Shown here in pieces: positions 1-9,488 of a stretch of DNA of 62,424 bases. Every line of letters begins with the position of its first letter. The first letter of the stretch is position 1. The stretch is taken from IMG/VR virus record IMGVR_UViG_3300042397_000683, positions 1 through 62,424 of that record. One strand, given 5' to 3'. Made by a program: the position numbers and the translations under genes. The notes under the pieces were generated by a model. It made no database searches. It had not been told where the DNA came from and was given only the letters and a program-made list of their open reading frames with translations. The DNA is from a virus.

Positions 1-97
1 AGCAAGAAAGAATCCAAATCAGAAAAGAAAAGCGAGTCCAAGAAATCGAACGCTGTGGCGAATCCGATTATATATAGCTCGGACTTTACGGTCGCTC
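1..97. repeat. Terminal direct repeat, left copy (circle closure)
   Basis: These 97 bases are identical to 62328-62424. The reading frame continues through the join: codons for a Ser/Lys/Glu-rich linker at the right end run on into the same codons here. This is what an assembler leaves when it closes a circle, so the unique genome is about 62,327 bp. The repeat could instead be a short physical terminal repeat, but it falls inside a coding sequence and its length is typical of an assembly k-mer. Confidence 0.93.
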
Positions 98-693
98 CAG
101 CAAGTGATGTCATTTCTATTATCGCAAGCGTAGGACTTAGTCAAAGTTCTCTAATGGGAAACTCTTCGTGGGGTATATCTTCTATGATATGGTCTACGTT
201 CGACCAGTTTGCTTTATCAGGTAGATACACCTTAATGAACTTCTCAGAAGGCAAGATGCAGTCCATCTCTAACTTCGGCGTCACAGGCGTCTATTTAGGG
301 GGCACAACGCTCGGATTTGTTACCGCTGCACATATCCAACCTTTAGGCAAATATGGTGTCTCAGGAGCCAACTATACGCTTAGTGTTGCAGGCGCAGATG
401 CTGGTCTCAACATCAGTAATAACGTAATGCTATTCTATACTATACCAGTTAAGATTAGCAAGAGACTGACAATATCGCCTGACATCTACCTATCAGGTAG
501 CTCAACAGGTTATTTAACGGCACAACAAAAGTTTATTACATCAGATGACATTGGGGTGCTTACAGGCGCATCCTTTGATATAGCGCTTACTAAACGCTTT
601 AAGTTTAATTTTGCGCTAAAGACTGGATTCAATACCAATCCAATTATTCCACAAAGTTATTTGGGTATGATTGGGACAAAGATAAATTTATAG
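1..693 (+). CDS. C-terminal part of a predicted outer-membrane beta-barrel protein (gene crosses the circle join)
   Basis: This is the 3' part of the gene that starts at 61749; joined, it codes for about 423 residues. The first 18 codons end the Ser/Lys/Glu linker. From about codon 19 the protein becomes a domain of some 210 residues rich in alternating polar/hydrophobic and aromatic stretches with many Gly, Ser and Thr, ending in a strand that finishes in Leu. That pattern is what one expects of a small outer-membrane beta-barrel, but I recognise no named family. An internal GTG at 55 could pass for a start, but the open frame continues upstream through it and across the join, where a GTG followed by a signal peptide is found. 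It is the last gene of the exported-protein cassette that includes a CsgG-like protein. Confidence 0.8.
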   Translation, partial: SKKESKSEKKSESKKSNAVANPIIYSSDFTVAPASDVISIIASVGLSQSSLMGNSSWGISSMIWSTFDQFALSGRYTLMNFSEGKMQSISNFGVTGVYLGGTTLGFVTAAHIQPLGKYGVSGANYTLSVAGADAGLNISNNVMLFYTIPVKISKRLTISPDIYLSGSSTGYLTAQQKFITSDDIGVLTGASFDIALTKRFKFNFALKTGFNTNPIIPQSYLGMIGTKINL

Positions 694-694
694 G

Positions 695-717
695 TATATT
701 TACCCAGCCAAACAATA
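695..717 (+). promoter_or_regulatory. Promoter-like element and leader upstream of the 722 gene
   Basis: TATATTTA (695-702) is one base off the TAnnTTTG -7 element of Bacteroidetes. It is followed by CCAAACAATA (708-717), part of the leader motif that precedes several other genes in this genome, five bases before the ATG at 722. A terminator-like hairpin lies just after the gene, so the 722 gene may be its own transcription unit. Confidence 0.45.
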
Positions 718-721
718 GGAT

Positions 722-925
722 ATGATTCAATTTATGATTCCATCAGATGCCATCAGCGGAGACGAGATGGAGCATATTAAGTTTCTAGGAATCCAAGACT
801 CTAAAATTAAGTCTCTTTTAGATATATTAGACGGCATTTCTGAGATTCCTGTTGAGTCTAAGTTGGAGCTAGAAACTAATGTATTAGACGCCCTAGGCGA
901 AATTGTTAAAAGATTAAGAAAGTAG
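722..925 (+). CDS. Small hypothetical protein, 67 aa
   Basis: A 67-residue acidic protein without cysteine or membrane segments, predicted to be helical in its second half and ending in a basic KRLRK tail. I do not recognise a family. A promoter-like element with the phage's CCAAACAATA leader lies upstream and a hairpin (946-998) lies downstream, so it appears to be transcribed alone, between the envelope-type cassette and the virion adaptor genes. The ATG at 722 is chosen because the leader motif ends five bases before it; a second in-frame ATG at 734 is possible. Confidence 0.65.
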   Translation: MIQFMIPSDAISGDEMEHIKFLGIQDSKIKSLLDILDGISEIPVESKLELETNVLDALGEIVKRLRK

Positions 926-945
926 AATAATTTTTCATATAGGTT

Positions 946-998
946 GTTTATCTAATGCCTTGGTTCTGTGAGCCAGGGCATTGTCTTTTATAGATAAA
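946..998 (+). terminator. Stem-loop after the 722 gene, likely terminator
   Basis: ATGCCTTGG (955-963) pairs with CCAGGGCAT (973-981) in a 9-bp stem with one G-U pair and a 9-base loop, followed by TGTCTTTTA. An outer arm, TTTATCTA against TAGATAAA, can extend the structure. The U-run is imperfect, so termination efficiency is uncertain. It separates the 722 gene from the promoter at 1005. Confidence 0.5.
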
Positions 999-1012
999 AT
1001 TTCATAACTTTG
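981..1012 (+). promoter_or_regulatory. Bacteroidetes-type promoter for the adaptor/tail operon
   Basis: TAACTTTG (1005-1012) matches TAnnTTTG exactly, and a TTG lies at 981-983, about 21 bases upstream, where the -33 element is expected. It precedes the ATG at 1036 by 23 bases and lies just after a terminator-like hairpin. It would drive the run of virion genes from 1036 onward, which are spaced by only a few bases. Confidence 0.6.
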
Positions 1013-1035
1013 GATAAATATAACATTGTAGCATA

Positions 1036-1725
1036 ATGCCAATACTTATTAAAGATGCGCACGATTTCGTCCGCTCCATCATAAAAAAGAATAAAGGCGG
1101 ATTTGTCAGCCCAGGAGATATAGATATTGCGATTAATCGTAGCGTGTCTGACTGGATAAGCGGTATTGTATATAAGTATAAGAAATCTAATAAATTCCCT
1201 TTTGACCATTTATTAATTAAGAGAAAATCCTTCTCTGTAACAGCCTCTACGGCCGTTCAGAGCTTATCTACTGCTGATTATGTAGAAGCTTTGACTATTT
1301 ATTTGACTACAGGAGGAAGCACAAAAGAGGGTAGCGTATACAACTGGGATGATTTCCTAGAAATCCAAAACAGTAAAATCTTATTTCCTACAACAGATGA
1401 ACCTGCAGCCACCATTTATGTAGCTGAGGAATCCTCTGTTAATGTGCCAAAGATTCAGTTTGCACCTGTGCCTGCAAGTGGTGTTACTTATGATTATACA
1501 TTAGTGTATATGAGAAAGCCAGCTAAGGCAGTTTTTGCATTTACAACTAGCTCAGGAAACATTACTTATAATCCAACTGGAAGCGTAGATATTGATGTAG
1601 ACGATAGATACTTTACAGATATTTTAACTAGAGCTTTAATGTATTTAGGGATTTCGCTTAAGGATGGAGATGTTGCATCTACAGAGGCAATGAGAGATAG
1701 TAACCAACGCTCTGACCAACAATAA
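1036..1725 (+). CDS. Putative head-tail adaptor / ring protein
   Basis: A 229-residue protein that starts a tight run of virion genes. It has an N-terminal helical part, a central beta-rich part with Thr/Ser/Val strands, and a C-terminal helical segment (around residues 190-212) before a polar tail. This helix-beta-helix plan, and the position two genes before the T7 gp11-like tubular protein, suggest an adaptor or ring protein sitting under the portal, as in podoviruses and crAss-like phages. No diagnostic motif is visible, so the role rests on gene order and overall build. The next gene starts two bases after its stop. Confidence 0.55.
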   Translation: MPILIKDAHDFVRSIIKKNKGGFVSPGDIDIAINRSVSDWISGIVYKYKKSNKFPFDHLLIKRKSFSVTASTAVQSLSTADYVEALTIYLTTGGSTKEGSVYNWDDFLEIQNSKILFPTTDEPAATIYVAEESSVNVPKIQFAPVPASGVTYDYTLVYMRKPAKAVFAFTTSSGNITYNPTGSVDIDVDDRYFTDILTRALMYLGISLKDGDVASTEAMRDSNQRSDQQ

Positions 1726-1727
1726 TT

Positions 1728-2363
1728 ATGACGACTAAAAACATATTATCTGAGCAGATACAGAGGTTATATGCTCGTTTTATCGATAAAGAGAACTTAT
1801 CAGATGTAATTGATACAAGAGAGATTAATCTTCTTATGAATCAAAGCATCAATAAGGTTCTTAAACTACAGGTAGCTGATTCATTTAAGGCGGGAATGGT
1901 AGATGTCCCTAAGTGCAACTTACTTGAGTATACTTGTGCTGTAACAGCAGATGCAGGAAACAATCGTTCTTACATTACATTGCCTGCAATTCCATTAACA
2001 TTGCCTATGGATATGGGCATTTGGTCTATTGCAGCAGCTACAGGAGCAATGACTCCTTATATCCCTATTCCTTCTCAAGATGTACTTGTATTTCAAGGAG
2101 CTAATCTAAGTTATTTAGAGGGCAAGACGGGATACTATGTTCAAGGTAAAAAAGTTTACTTCACTAAGAATATTACATTAGCAGCTAATGGAACAGTTAC
2201 ATCTGTTGTAGTTAACTTGCTAGTTTCAGACTTTAGCCAAATTGGGGACAATGACGTATTGCCAATTTCTCCAGAAGTAGAGTCTACTATTATAGAGGAT
2301 GTGTTGCAGACAATTAGTAACGGGCGAGTATCTCAAGCGGAGCTTGCTAGTAAACAACAATAA
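1728..2363 (+). CDS. Putative ring / tail adaptor protein
   Basis: A 211-residue protein with the same general plan as its upstream neighbour: an N-terminal helical stretch, a beta-rich middle with a Gly/Tyr-containing hairpin near residues 132-145, and a C-terminal helix ending in glutamines. The two may be distant paralogues stacked as consecutive rings between portal and tail. I see no enzyme motif. It is separated by two bases from the genes on either side, so the three adaptor genes are very likely translated from one message. Confidence 0.5.
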   Translation: MTTKNILSEQIQRLYARFIDKENLSDVIDTREINLLMNQSINKVLKLQVADSFKAGMVDVPKCNLLEYTCAVTADAGNNRSYITLPAIPLTLPMDMGIWSIAAATGAMTPYIPIPSQDVLVFQGANLSYLEGKTGYYVQGKKVYFTKNITLAANGTVTSVVVNLLVSDFSQIGDNDVLPISPEVESTIIEDVLQTISNGRVSQAELASKQQ

Positions 2364-2365
2364 TA

Positions 2366-3124
2366 ATGAAGACTAAGAGCTTAGATGTTATCGTAAGAGA
2401 TGTCCTGTTAGATAACGGACTTCCCTTGCATTACTATACTAGATATTTACACCACGGATTGCGATGCCTAGATGAACTCTCTATGGACTTTGATATGGGC
2501 AACGTTAAGACTGTTGTTCTTAGTGTTACTGATTATCGTCGCGCCATTCTTCCTGCTGACTTTGTTGATGTTGTGGCTGTATCTGGAAAGCACGCTGAGA
2601 AACTCCTTCCTTTAGAGCGAGTTCATAACTTAAATAAACTATATAATCGTGATTCGGAAGGTAATAAGATTCCTTATCCTGCAGAGCAATCAGTTAATTA
2701 CGATGCTGAATTTAATTATAACTTAATTAGTGGTGGTGCGACAATGAACTCCAGAGGCGAGTTAATTGGACGCTTCTATGGTCGTCAAAGAAATCCTTTA
2801 ATGACCTACGATATTGACACTATTAATTCGGAACTAGTGTTCAGCAACACAATGGACTTGATTGAGGTTACATTAACTTACATTACTACAGGAGTGTCTC
2901 GCTCTACAGCTAACGTTGTAACGCCATATGCTAATGACGTAATAAGTAAGTACATTGTAATGATGGCAGCAAAAGCCGAGAAGGCAAGATTAGGAGAGTA
3001 TCAATTAGCGCAACAAGATTACCTTAATGCTCGTAGAATTTTCAGAGCTAGAATGAATGCAATGGATTACGCAGAAGTAATTGCACTTATTAGAAACGGT
3101 ATCAACGGCGCACTTAAAAACTAA
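2366..3124 (+). CDS. Tail tubular protein (T7 gp11 / P22 gp4-like; crAss-like 'gp82' type)
   Basis: A 252-residue protein with the hallmarks of podoviral tail tubular protein A: an N-terminal helical half containing ELSMDF, then LPADFVDVVAV and a Leu-Pro-Leu stretch, and a C-terminal pair of helices rich in Ala and Arg (AAKAEKARLGEY near residue 205). In this family the protein forms the ring that connects the portal/adaptor to the nozzle. The next gene codes for the large nozzle-type partner, matching the gp11-gp12 order. The call is by pattern, not by search. Confidence 0.7.
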   Translation: MKTKSLDVIVRDVLLDNGLPLHYYTRYLHHGLRCLDELSMDFDMGNVKTVVLSVTDYRRAILPADFVDVVAVSGKHAEKLLPLERVHNLNKLYNRDSEGNKIPYPAEQSVNYDAEFNYNLISGGATMNSRGELIGRFYGRQRNPLMTYDIDTINSELVFSNTMDLIEVTLTYITTGVSRSTANVVTPYANDVISKYIVMMAAKAEKARLGEYQLAQQDYLNARRIFRARMNAMDYAEVIALIRNGINGALKN

Positions 3125-3132
3125 TTAACATA

Positions 3133-6100
3133 ATGGCTAAAGTATCTTTAAAAGCTACAGGCGGATTAAATAAAGATGTAGACTTGAATTTATTGCCTGA
3201 AGGCGATTATTCAGATGCAACTAATATAATCTTTGATGCAGGTAAAACAGGTGGAGCTGGAGCAATTAAGATGCTTGAGTCTATTACAGCTGCAGGAATC
3301 AACTTTGGTTCTGATACAATTAAAGCTACGCACCAAGCTGCTGACGGACAGGTATACGTATTAACTGTTAACTCTAGTACGGCATACATTTATAGAATAC
3401 CTACAACACTCGATTCTAAGGCTACTATCCTTAGCTATCCACATAGCGTAAGCACAGACTTTGCTCCAGATATTAAGGTATTAGATAATTGCATTATTTG
3501 GAATTATCACGCTACAGGAACTCCGTTATTGTTTTCATTAGACGGATGGACGACTGCTGTCACACCTGCTATTGAGGATTTAAGATTAGCTAAGCGCACC
3601 CCTAATAACGTATTTACGGTTGAGAAAAACCAAAGCACACCTGATGCAGGATTAGAGTTCTTAGAAACTAAAGACTTCCAGTTTGCAGGTAGATATCAAT
3701 ATCGCTCAGGAGAATATTCTGCTTTAGGAGCATACTCTCAGATGTATAAAGGCGCTGAGGGTATTACTAGCTATACATTTACATACTCATTTACAGGAGC
3801 ACCTGTTTACGCAGAGTTCTTTGAACTATACACTAGAATAGGTAACGCAGGCGTTTGGAGAAGAATTGACACCGCTACAATCGGAACTGATACAACATTA
3901 AGTTGGACAGGTCAGATATATGAAAGCTTAGATATAGTTACGACTGGTAAGCCATTTGATTCTGTGCCTGTAAGTGCTAAGCACATTGAAGTTGCAAGAA
4001 ACAGAGTCTTCTTAGCTAACATTGTAGACGACTATGCTGTGTCTAGCGCTAACTTAGACTTTACAATTTCTGAGGTAACAGGAAGTGACTATCAGCCATC
4101 TACAACATCAGGTACTTACGGCACATACCTGACATCTAGCAACTTAGCAGAGGCAGGTATTAGCAGCCGAGAATCTACTTCTACAGCTTACTATAAACCG
4201 TTTGCTAATGATTCGACATACGGCGTTGGATTAGCTTACTACGACGAAGCTATGAAGACTCGTGGTGTGGAGAAATACGTTAAGTTTAAGACAGGAAAGT
4301 TTGCTTATCCTATATTGCCAACAATTAGAGTTGGGTTAAACGCTGGTTGGGCAAAGCCTAGCTGGGCAAAGTTTGCACAACTAGTATATACTAAGAATAT
4401 ATCTAAGTCGTATATCTACGAAGGATTTGCAAGCAATATCTTCTTTGAGCTAACATCTTTTACAACAGATGCTACAACAAAGGCTATTACTGAGATTACA
4501 ACTATCTCTCAATCAGCCACCTCAGACCAACTAAAGAACGTTAAGTTTATGGTCGTAGATTTGATGGGTATGTTTAGAGCAGGTTACATCTACAACTTCT
4601 CAGCTGACGATAGAATTGCTATTAATACCCCTAACGGCTTATTTGACTTTAAGATAGATAGCCAAAGCGATAACTTCTTATACTGTAAGTACGATAAAGG
4701 CACAATGGTTAACTCTATTGTACCTAACACTAAGAACTTATACTTCGAGATTTATACGCCTAAGCAGGTTCCAGAAGATGAATCATTATTGTTCTATGAA
4801 TATGGGAGCTTAATGGACATCTCTTCTTGGGCAGCGTCTACTAATAAAGATATGTCAGGAGGCGGAACGTTAAACACAAGCAAACTTTTAGGGGATATGG
4901 TGTTCTCTAAGATTGAATTACCTGTTTACTCTTCAGCTCCATTTATCTATAACACATCTAAATCTAGTCCAAAGGTATACGCAGAAGATGCTGTTACAGT
5001 TGCAAATACTGCGCTAACAGAAACAATGCAATCGTCTGTGACTGGCGCAGGAACACCTTCGGATGTATTGTTAATACCTATTTACACTTCATTTGGAACA
5101 AACACAGATGAAGCCGTATTTATTGATGCGCTAGGCGGCTCAAGCTCAAGCGGACCTGAGCTAAGAGTATCAGGCTATTATGATGCTGCAGACCAAGAGT
5201 CAACTAATAAATTAACTATTAATTACTTAGTTAAGGCAACGCAGACTTTTCAGTTAAACAATATGCTTCCAACACCTATAGGAAGTATGACTTGGGCTTT
5301 AAAATCACAAGTTTACAGAGTTCCTTACGATAACGCAACTAATGTTTATGGTTCTGCTGTAGCATATGGAACGGAGAATGTAATTGACACAAGAACATTA
5401 ACTTCTAATGCTTCAAGCGAAGTATTAAACATTACGCAAACACAAGAAATACTATTAAGCTCTTATGCTGACATTGCAGCTAATGATAAGTTCTATATTC
5501 AATTAAAGCTTACGTTAACTACATCAGGCGACGTACAAGCTGGCTTAATTAATATAGCAAAGCAAACCTCTGCATCTAACGGAATAGTTTCAACTCTTAA
5601 TGCAGATAGAATTAAACCTGTAGTATCTACCACTTACAATGCTAATTCTATTGTATCAGGTACGACTAGCAAACTTGTTATTCGCGCATCTTCTACAGCA
5701 ACTGCAAGACAGTTTTGGAATACATCGGCAGGTAAGCCTACGGTACTCGTATCTAAGAACCTTAATCCGACAGGGCGTAAGAACACAGTACGCTACGGAG
5801 GTAATTATGTGTCAGGCACTAAGATTAATAACATTAGCTCATTCTTTGCTTTAGATAGCGCAGATGTATCTGTAGACAATGGCGAGATTATGTCATTACA
5901 AAGAGTTTCTCGTTTACAGGGCAGTGGTAATATGCTACTAGCATTATGCAAGAATGAGGCAGCATATCTGCTGTTAGGGGAGCAAGAATTGACTCAAAGT
6001 AATAATCAGAGCATATTATCTATTTCATCTAATGTAATAGGAACCGTTCGCAACCTAGGATTTAACTACGGTCTACAAGAAAAGCAGTCCGTACTTAACT

Positions 6101-6813
6101 ACAAAGGAAACGTTTGGTGGTGGGATAACTACAACAAGAAGATTATTAAATACAATGACCAAGGGATTGATATTGTAAGCGATGTTTATATGCGCTCCCA
6201 TTTCTTAACTAAGTCAGGTAACGCTAAATTTGCGTTTGACCCATTCTATAATATGTGTTTTGTTTCTATTGGAAGCGAGACTACATCTATGGGGTATTCG
6301 GATTCGCTAAAGCGTTGGATATCTCCTTATACATTTAAGCCTGATTATGCTGAAAGCTATGGCGATAAGATGATATTATTCAAGAGTGGGGTTACTTACC
6401 TTTCTTTACAGTCAGGATATAACGCATTCTTAGGCGCTGCTGCTGTCGATTCTACGATTACATTTACACTTAACAGTAGATTACCTATTATGCCACTGAA
6501 CGTGTCTGTATCGCACAATATGAACGTTATGGACTACTCTCAATCTAACGGAGTAAAGGCGTCTTTATTGTCTATTGCTATAACAAATGAGAATGGACAA
6601 ACAAGCGCAATAAACGAAACGAACTTTATAGCAGAGGACAATAGATTGTATGCACATATATTAAGAGATAGCTCGTCTACTGGTGGCCTAATATCAGGTA
6701 ACTACATAATTGGCTATCTAAATAATTTTGTCGTATCTTTAAAGGATAAAACTCAGAATATGAGATTAAACTCCTTAGATATAGAAGTACAAGCAATATC
6801 AGGACACTCATAA
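3133..6813 (+). CDS. Large tail nozzle / stabilisation protein (T7 gp12-like; crAss-like 'gp81' type)
   Basis: A 1,226-residue protein, beta-rich and high in Thr, Ser, Asn and Tyr. Its N-terminus reads GGLNKDVDLNLLPEGDYSDA, closely matching the 'GGLN...LP.GDYxDAxN' opening of the tail stabilisation proteins of crAss-like phages and related podoviruses. These proteins form the tail nozzle and touch the cell surface. About 600 residues of repeated beta segments follow, with fewer charged residues than average. It lies directly after the tubular protein, as expected. There is no signal for fibre trimerisation or autocleavage at the C-terminus. Confidence 0.72.
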   Translation: MAKVSLKATGGLNKDVDLNLLPEGDYSDATNIIFDAGKTGGAGAIKMLESITAAGINFGSDTIKATHQAADGQVYVLTVNSSTAYIYRIPTTLDSKATILSYPHSVSTDFAPDIKVLDNCIIWNYHATGTPLLFSLDGWTTAVTPAIEDLRLAKRTPNNVFTVEKNQSTPDAGLEFLETKDFQFAGRYQYRSGEYSALGAYSQMYKGAEGITSYTFTYSFTGAPVYAEFFELYTRIGNAGVWRRIDTATIGTDTTLSWTGQIYESLDIVTTGKPFDSVPVSAKHIEVARNRVFLANIVDDYAVSSANLDFTISEVTGSDYQPSTTSGTYGTYLTSSNLAEAGISSRESTSTAYYKPFANDSTYGVGLAYYDEAMKTRGVEKYVKFKTGKFAYPILPTIRVGLNAGWAKPSWAKFAQLVYTKNISKSYIYEGFASNIFFELTSFTTDATTKAITEITTISQSATSDQLKNVKFMVVDLMGMFRAGYIYNFSADDRIAINTPNGLFDFKIDSQSDNFLYCKYDKGTMVNSIVPNTKNLYFEIYTPKQVPEDESLLFYEYGSLMDISSWAASTNKDMSGGGTLNTSKLLGDMVFSKIELPVYSSAPFIYNTSKSSPKVYAEDAVTVANTALTETMQSSVTGAGTPSDVLLIPIYTSFGTNTDEAVFIDALGGSSSSGPELRVSGYYDAADQESTNKLTINYLVKATQTFQLNNMLPTPIGSMTWALKSQVYRVPYDNATNVYGSAVAYGTENVIDTRTLTSNASSEVLNITQTQEILLSSYADIAANDKFYIQLKLTLTTSGDVQAGLINIAKQTSASNGIVSTLNADRIKPVVSTTYNANSIVSGTTSKLVIRASSTATARQFWNTSAGKPTVLVSKNLNPTGRKNTVRYGGNYVSGTKINNISSFFALDSADVSVDNGEIMSLQRVSRLQGSGNMLLALCKNEAAYLLLGEQELTQSNNQSILSISSNVIGTVRNLGFNYGLQEKQSVLNYKGNVWWWDNYNKKIIKYNDQGIDIVSDVYMRSHFLTKSGNAKFAFDPFYNMCFVSIGSETTSMGYSDSLKRWISPYTFKPDYAESYGDKMILFKSGVTYLSLQSGYNAFLGAAAVDSTITFTLNSRLPIMPLNVSVSHNMNVMDYSQSNGVKASLLSIAITNENGQTSAINETNFIAEDNRLYAHILRDSSSTGGLISGNYIIGYLNNFVVSLKDKTQNMRLNSLDIEVQAISGHS

Positions 6814-6825
6814 CAATACAATAAA

Positions 6826-7845
6826 ATGGCAGGATTAGATTCAGTAGTATCAGGACTTAACCCAATAGGCATGGAGCTTAATGTTGCTGGCGGAATTATG
6901 AACGTAATTGGTGCTTTTGGCGCCAAAAAAGAAGCTAAAAAACAGTTAGATGCTCAACGCGTTTACTCGCAACAACAAAGAAGCGCTTTTGATACTGGAT
7001 ACGGAGACTTAATGTCTCAAGCCAAAGGGGCTGCTACATACCAAGGAGATATATCACGTTTTACTAAAGCGGAGCAACAGGCTGAATTAGCTAAGCGTAT
7101 GGCATCAGGAATGTCACGCGGAGCTGGAGAGCAAATCGCTAGAGACCAAGCTGCACAAACATCTGCTAACGCATTAGCTGCAGCAACAAGAGGTGCGGGT
7201 AGCGGAACAGATATTATGACTGCCGCGCTATTATCTCAGCAAGGAGAAAATCAAGCTCAAAATGCTATTAGCCAACGTTCTGCACAAGAGCAAATGTTGG
7301 CACAGAATCAAGCTCAACAAAATCAATTAGCAGCACTTGGTCAAACAGCAGCTGCGGCAATGAGAGAAAGGGGTTTAGAGTTTTCTTCGTTAGCAAATAA
7401 ACAAGCCAATATTATGGGTGTTACCCAGGGAAGACTTGAAGGAGAAATGAACCTTAATCAAAACTTATTCGAAGGAGAGCAAGCTAAAGCAGCTGCATTA
7501 GCAGAAGCAAATAGAGCTCTTTATACTGGTTTTGGAAACATTGCTAGCGGTGTTGGTACTTCTTTAATGAATATGCAAGCACAAGACACTCAGATGTCTA
7601 ACTTGCAAAAACTTTATGGCGGAGGCGGAGTAGGCAATGCATTAAAAACTTGGGGTGGTGGTGGCGGAGGAGCTACGGCTGGCTCTTCGCTACTTGGCTT
7701 AAATTCATTCTTGGCAGGGCCAGGACGTCAAATTGGAGCAGTAATTCCTATGGCTTCGGCATCTTCATATTCAGCACCAAGTCCATTAGCCCCAACGCCG
7801 CAACCATCGTTTAATTTATTCGGTAACTTACCGCAACCTCGTTAA
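6826..7845 (+). CDS. Putative internal virion (ejection) protein, Ala/Gln-rich
   Basis: A 339-residue protein. The N-terminus has a hydrophobic Gly/Ala/Ile stretch (about residues 10-35), followed by about 220 residues of Ala-, Gln- and Glu-rich helix with many QQ and NQAQ pairs, and a Gly-rich C-terminus (GGGG runs near residues 265-285) ending in Pro-rich sequence. This composition is typical of capsid-internal proteins that are ejected with DNA in podoviruses. It stands between the nozzle gene and two further likely cargo proteins. No catalytic motif is visible. Confidence 0.55.
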   Translation: MAGLDSVVSGLNPIGMELNVAGGIMNVIGAFGAKKEAKKQLDAQRVYSQQQRSAFDTGYGDLMSQAKGAATYQGDISRFTKAEQQAELAKRMASGMSRGAGEQIARDQAAQTSANALAAATRGAGSGTDIMTAALLSQQGENQAQNAISQRSAQEQMLAQNQAQQNQLAALGQTAAAAMRERGLEFSSLANKQANIMGVTQGRLEGEMNLNQNLFEGEQAKAAALAEANRALYTGFGNIASGVGTSLMNMQAQDTQMSNLQKLYGGGGVGNALKTWGGGGGGATAGSSLLGLNSFLAGPGRQIGAVIPMASASSYSAPSPLAPTPQPSFNLFGNLPQPR

Positions 7846-7847
7846 TT

Positions 7848-9476
7848 ATGGCAGGATTCGTTTATAACCCAGCAGAGAGCATTAGACAAGATTTCCAGCA
7901 AGCTGGGTCTTCTATTAGCAATATATTTGCGCAGGTAATTCAGCAAAAGCAAAGAGATTACTCTCTTGCCGAAAACACCTTTGCAAATATTGAAGCACTA
8001 AAGAAGGACTTAAATATTTATGGCCAAAAGAGCATAACTTCAAAAACAAACGCATTGCTAGGTAACGCTAGTGCGGCAATACTACAAGGAGGCAAGCTCG
8101 ATTATGATAAGCTAGGAGAGATTCGTCAAGCCGTTTCTGATATCAAAGACCTTAAGGCAGGATATGAATTAGGCTCAAAAGAGTACGAAAGAATGCTTCA
8201 AATCGGTTTAGCTAATAAAGATAATCTTGTTAGCTTTGAAAGCTTCTATAAAGATTTATCAGCTAAGATGTCTGACGAAAATCTAATTAAGAATCCTCGT
8301 GACTTGCAGGCCGCTTTAGCTGATACGTATACTAAAAGCTTAGACGCTACCAAAATGTTTAGTAAAGCATTTTTAACAGCAAATCCATATAAGCCTTTTT
8401 CTAAAGACGTTAGAGATAAAAATAATAATCTAGTTCGAGTTCAAGGAGAGTTGCCAGTTGGATGGGATGCGGATGCTGAAGGAAAACTTATTCCTCCTGC
8501 GCCAGTTGTTGTCACTAACCCTGATGGCACAACGTCTACTATTGATTATGCTGACAGAACGGTTTCTCAGCTTAAGGCAACTAATCCAGATGTTCTTTTA
8601 GCAATGCGTCGTCAAGCAGGCTCATTCGGAGCGGATTTAACTGACAAACAATTAGTGCAGTATTATACTACTCAAATACCAATGGTTGCTAAGCCCCAGC
8701 AAGTTAAATCTGCCAATCAAATTACGGCAGAAGAGCAAGCTGTTAAAAAAGGAGAAATAGAATTGCAGTATCTTCCTGAAGATATGAAGCAAAAGCAGAA
8801 ATTGGTAAAATCCCAAATTGCTCAAAATCAAGCGCAAACTTATAGAATCTACAATCCTATAGAGAAATCAGGGGGAGCATCAGGAAACTATGGAGGAGGA
8901 AGAACAGAGAAGAATATAAACAGCTTCTTAAAGATTACAGATAATAGCGGAAAATCAGGAAAGGCTGGCCCAGAATTATCTACAACAATTTCTAAGCCAT
9001 TCGCTATGAACTTAGAGAATTATCTTGTTTATTCGACTGACCCATTAAAGCCTGGTACAAAGAAAAAGGCGCCACTTGGAGACTTTGAAGTAAATGCAGT
9101 AAAGAAGATGCCTGATGGTAGATTTATGGTAAGCGGATTACAAGCTCCAACAAAAGCTCAAACTGACATCTATGCCCCTCTTGGTGCGGAAGTTCCATTA
9201 GCAAATAGAAAGCGAGTAAACATCTACTTAGACCAAAAAGGTTTTGACTCTATGTTAAATAGATTGCACGGACTAGGAAACGAAGACCAAGCTGAAAATC
9301 TTAACACAATTGAGATGATGCAATACTTATCTACTAGAGCAGAGGCTGGTAAAGCGCCAACCAATAAGCAGGTTCCTTTGAGTGCTGTATACGAAGAGTC
9401 TAGTAGAACTGGCAGACCTGTCTTAAGTGTCCTAGGCGAAGTTAGTAATGCAGGGTATAAAATTTTCCAAGATTAA
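7848..9476 (+). CDS. Putative internal virion protein
   Basis: A 542-residue, mostly helical and highly polar protein. The first 170 residues are coiled-coil-like; a linker rich in Pro/Val/Thr follows around residue 220; a Gly-rich patch (GGASGNYGGG) sits near residue 345; and the C-terminal 180 residues look globular. I do not recognise a family. Position, size and composition suggest a capsid cargo protein alongside 6826 and the giant 9489 product. It shares the opening MAG with its upstream neighbour and is separated from it by two bases. Confidence 0.5.
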   Translation: MAGFVYNPAESIRQDFQQAGSSISNIFAQVIQQKQRDYSLAENTFANIEALKKDLNIYGQKSITSKTNALLGNASAAILQGGKLDYDKLGEIRQAVSDIKDLKAGYELGSKEYERMLQIGLANKDNLVSFESFYKDLSAKMSDENLIKNPRDLQAALADTYTKSLDATKMFSKAFLTANPYKPFSKDVRDKNNNLVRVQGELPVGWDADAEGKLIPPAPVVVTNPDGTTSTIDYADRTVSQLKATNPDVLLAMRRQAGSFGADLTDKQLVQYYTTQIPMVAKPQQVKSANQITAEEQAVKKGEIELQYLPEDMKQKQKLVKSQIAQNQAQTYRIYNPIEKSGGASGNYGGGRTEKNINSFLKITDNSGKSGKAGPELSTTISKPFAMNLENYLVYSTDPLKPGTKKKAPLGDFEVNAVKKMPDGRFMVSGLQAPTKAQTDIYAPLGAEVPLANRKRVNIYLDQKGFDSMLNRLHGLGNEDQAENLNTIEMMQYLSTRAEAGKAPTNKQVPLSAVYEESSRTGRPVLSVLGEVSNAGYKIFQD

Positions 9477-9488
9477 TAAAAATTCATA

